From Steinernema hermaphroditum (lineage: Eukaryota; Nematoda; Chromadorea; Rhabditida; Steinernematidae): a stretch of 54,240 bases of DNA. Positions 52,027-54,240 of the stretch are shown here, in pieces. Made by a program: the position numbers and the translations under genes. The notes under the pieces were generated by a model. That model worked only from the letters and a program-made list of their open reading frames with translations, did not search any database and was not told the DNA's origin. Each line of letters opens with the position of its first letter. Positions within the stretch are counted from its first letter, which is position 1. The stretch lies in assembly GCA_030435675.1 (NCBI GenBank), contig JAUCMV010000019.1:1-54240 (forward strand), given 5' to 3'.

Positions 52027-53263
52027 TTGGAGCAGGAGGGTCAGATGCAGAACTCTTTGTATGAACAAGGGCCCTATCTGTCTCGAATTGAAAGTTTTGC
52101 AGGAAACTAAGATAGTCCACAGTAAATCCAACGAGAGTAGGCGCGTTCGATCAGGCTCGTGCAGTTCTACAAGATCCAATCATAAAAATGCTATGGTACT
52201 TTGGAGCAGGAGGGTCAGATGCAGAACTCTTTGTATGAACAAGGCCCTATCTGTCTCGAATTGAAAGTTTTGCAGGAAACTAAGATAGTCCACAGTAAAT
52301 CCAACGAGAGTAGGCGCGTTCGATCAGGCTCGTGCAGTTCTACAAGATCCAATCATAAAAATGCTATGGTACTTTGGAGCAGGAGGGTCAGATGCAGAAC
52401 TCTTTGTATGAACAAGGCCCTATCTGTCTCGAATTGAAAGTTTTGCAGGAAACTAAGATAGTCCACAGTAAATCCAACGAGAGTAGGCGCGTTCGATCAG
52501 GCTCGTGCAGTTCTACAAGATCCAATCATAAAAATGCTATGGTACTTTGGAGCAGGAGGGTCAGATGCAGAACTCTTTGTATGAACAAGGCCCTATCTGT
52601 CTCGAATTGAAAGTTTTGCAGGAAACTAAGATAGTCCACAGTAAATCCAACGAGAGTAGGCGCGTTCGATCAGGCTCGTGCAGTTCTACAAGATCCAATC
52701 ATAAAAATGCTATGGTACTTTGGAGCAGGAGGGTCAGATGCAGAACTCTTTGTATGAACAAGGCCCTATCTGTCTCGAATTGAAAGTTTTGCAGGAAACT
52801 AAGATAGTCCACAGGAAATCCAACGAGAGTAGGCGCGTTCGATCAGGCTCGTGCAGTTCTACAAGATCCAATCATAAAAATGCTATGGTACTTTGGAGCA
52901 GGAGGGTCAGATGCAGAACTCTTTGTATGAACAAGGCCCTATCTGTCTCGAATTGAAAGTTTTGCAGGAAACTAAGATAGTCCACAGTAAATCCAACGAG
53001 AGTAGGCGCGTTCGATCAGGCTCGTGCAGTTCTACAAGATCCAATCATAAAAATGCTATGGTACTTTGGAGCAGGAGGGTCAGATGCAGAACTCTTTGTA
53101 TGAACAAGGCCCTATCTGTCTCGAATTGAAAGTTTTGCAGGAAACTAAGATAGTCCACAGTAAATCCAACGAGAGTAGGCGCGTTCGATCAGGCTCGTGC
53201 AGTTCTACAAGATCCAATCATAAAAATGCTATGGTACTTTGGAGCAGGAGGGTCAGATGCAGA

Positions 53264-53298
53264 CCTCTTGTTGGGGCCTTGATGGTTTGGGGGCCACA
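53264..53298. other. 35-bp non-satellite insertion flanked by GCAGA
   Basis: The monomer reads GGTCAGATGCAGA, then 35 bases with no match to the satellite, then GCAGAACTCTTTG. GCAGA is present on both sides (53259-53263 and 53299-53303), as a 5-bp direct repeat would be at an insertion. The insert contains two similar stretches, TTGGGGCC and TTGGGGGCC. It is too short to name as any mobile element. Its first bases (CCTCTTG) resemble the ACTCTTTG of the normal monomer, so a slipped duplication with filler is an alternative. Confidence 0.8.
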
Positions 53299-54240
53299 GC
53301 AGAACTCTTTGTATGAACAAGGCCCTATCTGTCTCGAATTGAAAGTTTTGCAGGAAACTAAGATAGTCCACAGTAAATCCAACGAGAGTAGGCGCGTTCG
53401 ATCAGGCTCGTGCAGTTCTACAAGATCCAATCATAAAAATGCTATGGTACTTTGGAGCAGGAGGGTCAGATGCAGAACTCTTTGTATGAACAAGGCCCTA
53501 TCTGTCTCGAATTGAAAGTTTTGCAGGAAACTAAGATAGTCCACAGTAAATCCAACGAGAGTAGGCGCGTTCGATCAGGCTCGTGCAGTTCTACAAGATC
53601 CAATCATAAAAATGCTATGGTACTTTGGAGCAGGAGGGTCAGATGCAGAACTCTTTGTATGAACAAGGCCCTATCTGTCTCGAATTGAAAGTTTTGCAGG
53701 AAACTAAGATAGTCCACAGTAAATCCAACGAGAGTAGGCGCGTTCGATCAGGCTCGTGCAGTTCTACAAGATCCAATCATAAAAATGCTATGGTACTTTG
53801 GAGCAGGAGGGTCAGATGCAGAACTCTTTGTATGAAAAAGGCCCTATCTGTCTCGAATTGAAAGTTTTGCAGGAAACTAAGATAGTCCACAGTAAATCCA
53901 ACGAGAGTAGGCGCGTTCGATCAGGCTCGTGCAGTTCTACAAGATCCAATCATAAAAATGCTATGGTACTTTGGAGCAGGAGGGTCAGATGCAGAACTCT
54001 TTGTATGAAAAAGGCCCTATCTGTCTCGAATTGAAAGTTTTGCAGGAAACTAAGATATTCCACAGTAAATCCAACGAGAGTAGGCGCGTTCGATCAGGCT
54101 CGTGCAGTTCTACAAGATCCAATCATAAAAATGCTATGGTACTTTGGAGCAGGAGGGTCAGATGCAGAACTCTTTGTATGAAAAAGGCCCTATCTGTCTC
54201 GAATCGAAAGTTTTGCAGGAAACTAAGATAGTCCACAGTA

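Larger units (their letters stand above)
16681..54240 (+). repeat. Satellite array, same 173-bp monomer, forward orientation
   Basis: About 217 further copies of the same monomer, now on the plus strand. With the monomer opened at TTGGAGCAGG, most starts are exactly 173 bp apart. Exceptions are 172/174-bp hybrids, about 161-bp copies lacking GCTATGGTACTT, two 138-bp copies, one 92-bp copy, one 178-bp copy and one copy with a 40-bp net insertion. The array runs to the last base without a boundary. Groups of variant monomers recur in fixed order, giving higher-order repeats that are listed separately. Copies stay easily alignable base by base, which indicates homogenisation by unequal exchange or conversion. 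Confidence 0.97.
49067..54240 (+). repeat. Nearly uniform type 1 satellite domain at the right edge
   Basis: From 49423, and especially 52200, monomers are almost identical type 1 with CAGTAAATCC or CAGGAAATCC followed by AACGAGAGTA, exactly 173 bp apart. The last three carry GTATGAAAAAGG (53832, 54005, 54178), a variant otherwise confined to type 2-like copies in blocks A and B. Before 51600 several copies are 174-bp hybrids (near 49690, 49870, 50335, 51545). Confidence 0.8.

Noticed and set aside
315..54231. Hundreds of overlapping open reading frames of 62-252 codons, on the minus strand left of 16665 and on the plus strand right of it
   Set aside because: They are a by-product of the repeat. 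Most start at the TTG of TTTGGAGC, not ATG. Each runs about 1.37 monomers because 173 is not a multiple of 3, so the next copy is in another frame and hits a stop. The longer ones (136, 194, 252 codons) differ by 58 codons because they cross 174-bp monomers. There is no codon bias, domain or conserved start context.
16681..54240. CRISPR-like repeat/spacer organisation
   Set aside because: The repeats are contiguous 173-bp units without unique spacers, and there is no cas gene or leader.
16681..54240. CENP-B box in the monomer
   Set aside because: The nearest candidate, around GTTCGATCAGGCTCGTG, keeps TTCG but lacks the A and CGGG required by the NTTCGNNNNANNCGGGN core.
16681..54240. RNA polymerase III B box or tRNA-derived repeat
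   Set aside because: GTTCGATCA matches GWTCRANNC at 8 of 9 positions, but no A box is found at the proper distance and no cloverleaf can be drawn.
1..54240. Telomere repeats, rDNA, transposon ends or long terminal repeats
   Set aside because: No TTAGGG/TTTAGGG-type runs, no rRNA sequence, and no terminal repeats or transposase or polymerase coding sequence. All blocks are the same satellite.

Overview
This window is one uninterrupted block of tandem satellite DNA. It holds about 313 copies of a single repeat of about 173 bp (54,240/173), with no unique sequence at either end, so the real array extends past both edges. I found no protein gene, tRNA, rRNA, CRISPR array, transposon or bacterial-type operon. 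Long arrays of 170-180 bp monomers with higher-order repeats and orientation switches are typical of eukaryotic pericentromeric and centromeric heterochromatin, so the source is almost certainly a eukaryotic nuclear genome. I do not recognise the monomer as a named family and cannot name the organism. GC is about 44% by hand count of one consensus monomer.

Layout: bases 1-16665 carry the monomer in reverse orientation (about 96 copies). A 15-bp filler at 16666-16680 marks a head-to-head orientation switch. Bases 16681-54240 carry it in forward orientation (about 217 copies). Shared marker variants divide the array into domains. 1-8650 is a mosaic rich in 174-bp hybrid monomers. 8650-11770 is nearly uniform. 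11770-16665 mixes two monomer types. 16681-17640 is rich in type 2 and has two 138-bp monomers. 17640-18392 is type 1 with a TTTAGAGC variant. 18393-26437 contains 346-bp dimers and a 1.21-kb seven-monomer higher-order repeat (HOR). 26438-28673 is transitional. 28674-37200 and 39650-49066 are two related blocks of large HORs with periods of about 1.04 and 2.2 kb. 49067-54240 is nearly uniform.

Two monomer types explain most of the variation. Type 1 reads AACTCTTTGTATGAACAAGG then CCCTATCTG. Type 2 reads AGCTTTTGGTATGAGCAAGG then GCCCTGCTG. A second variable window (CAGGAATCCCAACGGGAATA versus CAGTAAATCCAACGAGAGTA) assorts partly independently. Both windows differ by compensating small indels, so recombinants are 172 or 174 bp long.

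The most interesting observations are these: the inversion junction and the private variants shared across it; a 92-bp monomer whose internal junction is exactly the left edge of a duplicated segment; an indel hotspot tied to one monomer subtype in both orientations; a 35-bp foreign insert flanked by GCAGA; and a G-rich scrambled stretch at 46216-46350 that may be an assembly error. I found no new protein-coding system.
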